Of a stretch of 64,000 bases of DNA, positions 63,745-64,000 are shown in pieces. The DNA is taken from assembly GCA_964057225.1 (NCBI GenBank), contig OZ059898.1, positions 12,673,767-12,737,766 of the forward strand. The letters run 5' to 3'. Within the stretch, counting starts at the first letter, position 1. Every line of letters starts with the position of its first letter. Under the pieces are notes generated by a model. The model made no database searches, was not told where the DNA came from, and saw nothing but the letters and a program-made list of their open reading frames with translations. The stretch is from Auanema rhodensis (Eukaryota; Nematoda; Chromadorea; Rhabditida; Rhabditidae). The position numbers and the translations under genes are program-made.

Positions 63745-64000
63745 TTAATCAGTCCCTCTTTCATCTTTCGTCGTTCTGAATTTAGCTTCATCAGTTCGTC
63801 CTTCAATCCCAACGACATTGAGAATGAAGAGACTTCCGCGCTTTGCTGGTTCTCTATTAGAAATTCTCCGGATTGCTTCGTCTTGTGAGTTAAACGTCAC
63901 ATAAACATAAAAAGTTTTTAAAGTTGAGCAAAAGACTGTTTGTTCTGAGCTGAGTGTTTTGGCTCTTTTGTCCGTTCTGTTAGCGTCCAAATCTCTTGTT
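63745..64000 (-). CDS. Possible 3'-terminal coding segment reaching the window edge
   Basis: An open minus-strand frame ends at TAA (63745-63747) and reaches close to the right edge. It contains EAIRRISNREPAKRGSLF and a charged end TTKDERGTD. An acceptor-like AACTCACAAG lies inside it, before the EAIRR part. The family is not recognised. It may be the last exon of a gene to the right of the window. Confidence 0.25.
   Translation of the reverse strand, partial: TRDLDANRTDKRAKTLSSEQTVFCSTLKTFYVYVTFNSQDEAIRRISNREPAKRGSLFILNVVGIEGRTDEAKFRTTKDERGTD

Larger units (their letters stand above)
52677..64000. other. Gene-poor, purine-strand-biased region with coding-like islands
   Basis: No complete gene could be assembled. 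52.9-53.6, 54.4-55.6 and 58.2-59.3 kb are strongly purine-rich on the + strand, which makes all minus-strand ORFs Phe/Leu/Ser-rich and all plus-strand ones Glu/Lys/Arg-rich. Short islands of ordinary composition stand out at 54.01-54.6, 58.1-58.2, 58.8-58.95, 59.65-60.0, 61.8-61.95, 63.05-63.25 and 63.75-64.0 kb, several with good splice signals. Some may be exons of one large minus-strand gene with pyrimidine-rich introns, but the strand could not be settled. Homopolymers: C13 (53192-53204), G8 (55580-55587), G9 (59016-59024). Confidence 0.55.

Noticed and set aside
1-64000. CRISPR arrays, bacterial operons, insertion sequences, rRNA genes
   Set aside because: No regularly spaced direct repeats with unique spacers and no transposase or rRNA-like sequence; spliced genes show a eukaryotic genome.

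Overview
This window looks like nuclear DNA of a nematode, probably a rhabditid-type worm outside the best-studied species. It is AT-rich. The introns are short, mostly about 45-150 bp, with TTTCAG-type acceptors and little sign of a branch point. Genes are intron-dense, with 15 or 16 exons in the two largest. The protein families also fit: a nematode Srx-like serpentine receptor, an SLC46-type carrier, a four-TM protein with a nematode-style CxC N-terminus, a cholinesterase-like cell-surface protein and a GLYAT/FR47-like acyltransferase. The species cannot be named from the sequence.

Layout. 1-12.4 kb has no gene I can assemble; it is purine-rich on the + strand, with GAC/GAT/GA microsatellites and a few isolated exon-like segments. 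12.4-17.0 kb (-) is a 16-exon cholinesterase-like type I membrane protein whose catalytic serine is replaced by glycine. 19.7-21.0 kb (-) is a 6-exon four-TM protein. 27.3-28.1 kb (+) holds a spliced 78-aa secreted peptide precursor and, just upstream, a 35-aa signal-peptide ORF that ends in a very similar peptide. 31.45-35.65 kb (-) is a 15-exon SLC46/PCFT-like transporter. 45.3-46.5 kb (-) is a 7-exon Srx-like receptor. 47.8 kb (-) is a tRNA-Thr(AGT). 49.5-52.7 kb (-) is an 8-exon GNAT acyltransferase. 52.7-64 kb again has no gene I can assemble but contains coding-looking islands on both strands.

The genes do not form an obvious pathway or operon; intergenic gaps are 1-10 kb. The recurring theme is the cell surface and signalling: adhesion-type receptor, tetraspan protein, secreted peptide, chemoreceptor and transporter. 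Exon models were built by hand from splice signals and checked for reading-phase continuity. All six spliced genes close without frame breaks.

The most interesting unexplained pattern is a dispersed composite element: a cluster of ACGT-core motifs followed, in most copies about 35-57 bp away, by CGGTTG. It occurs at about eleven places, roughly every 5 kb, on both strands, including once inside an intron. I do not recognise it as a described element. A second notable point is the pair of neighbouring small secreted ORFs that share RLEPSI with different synonymous codons at all six positions.
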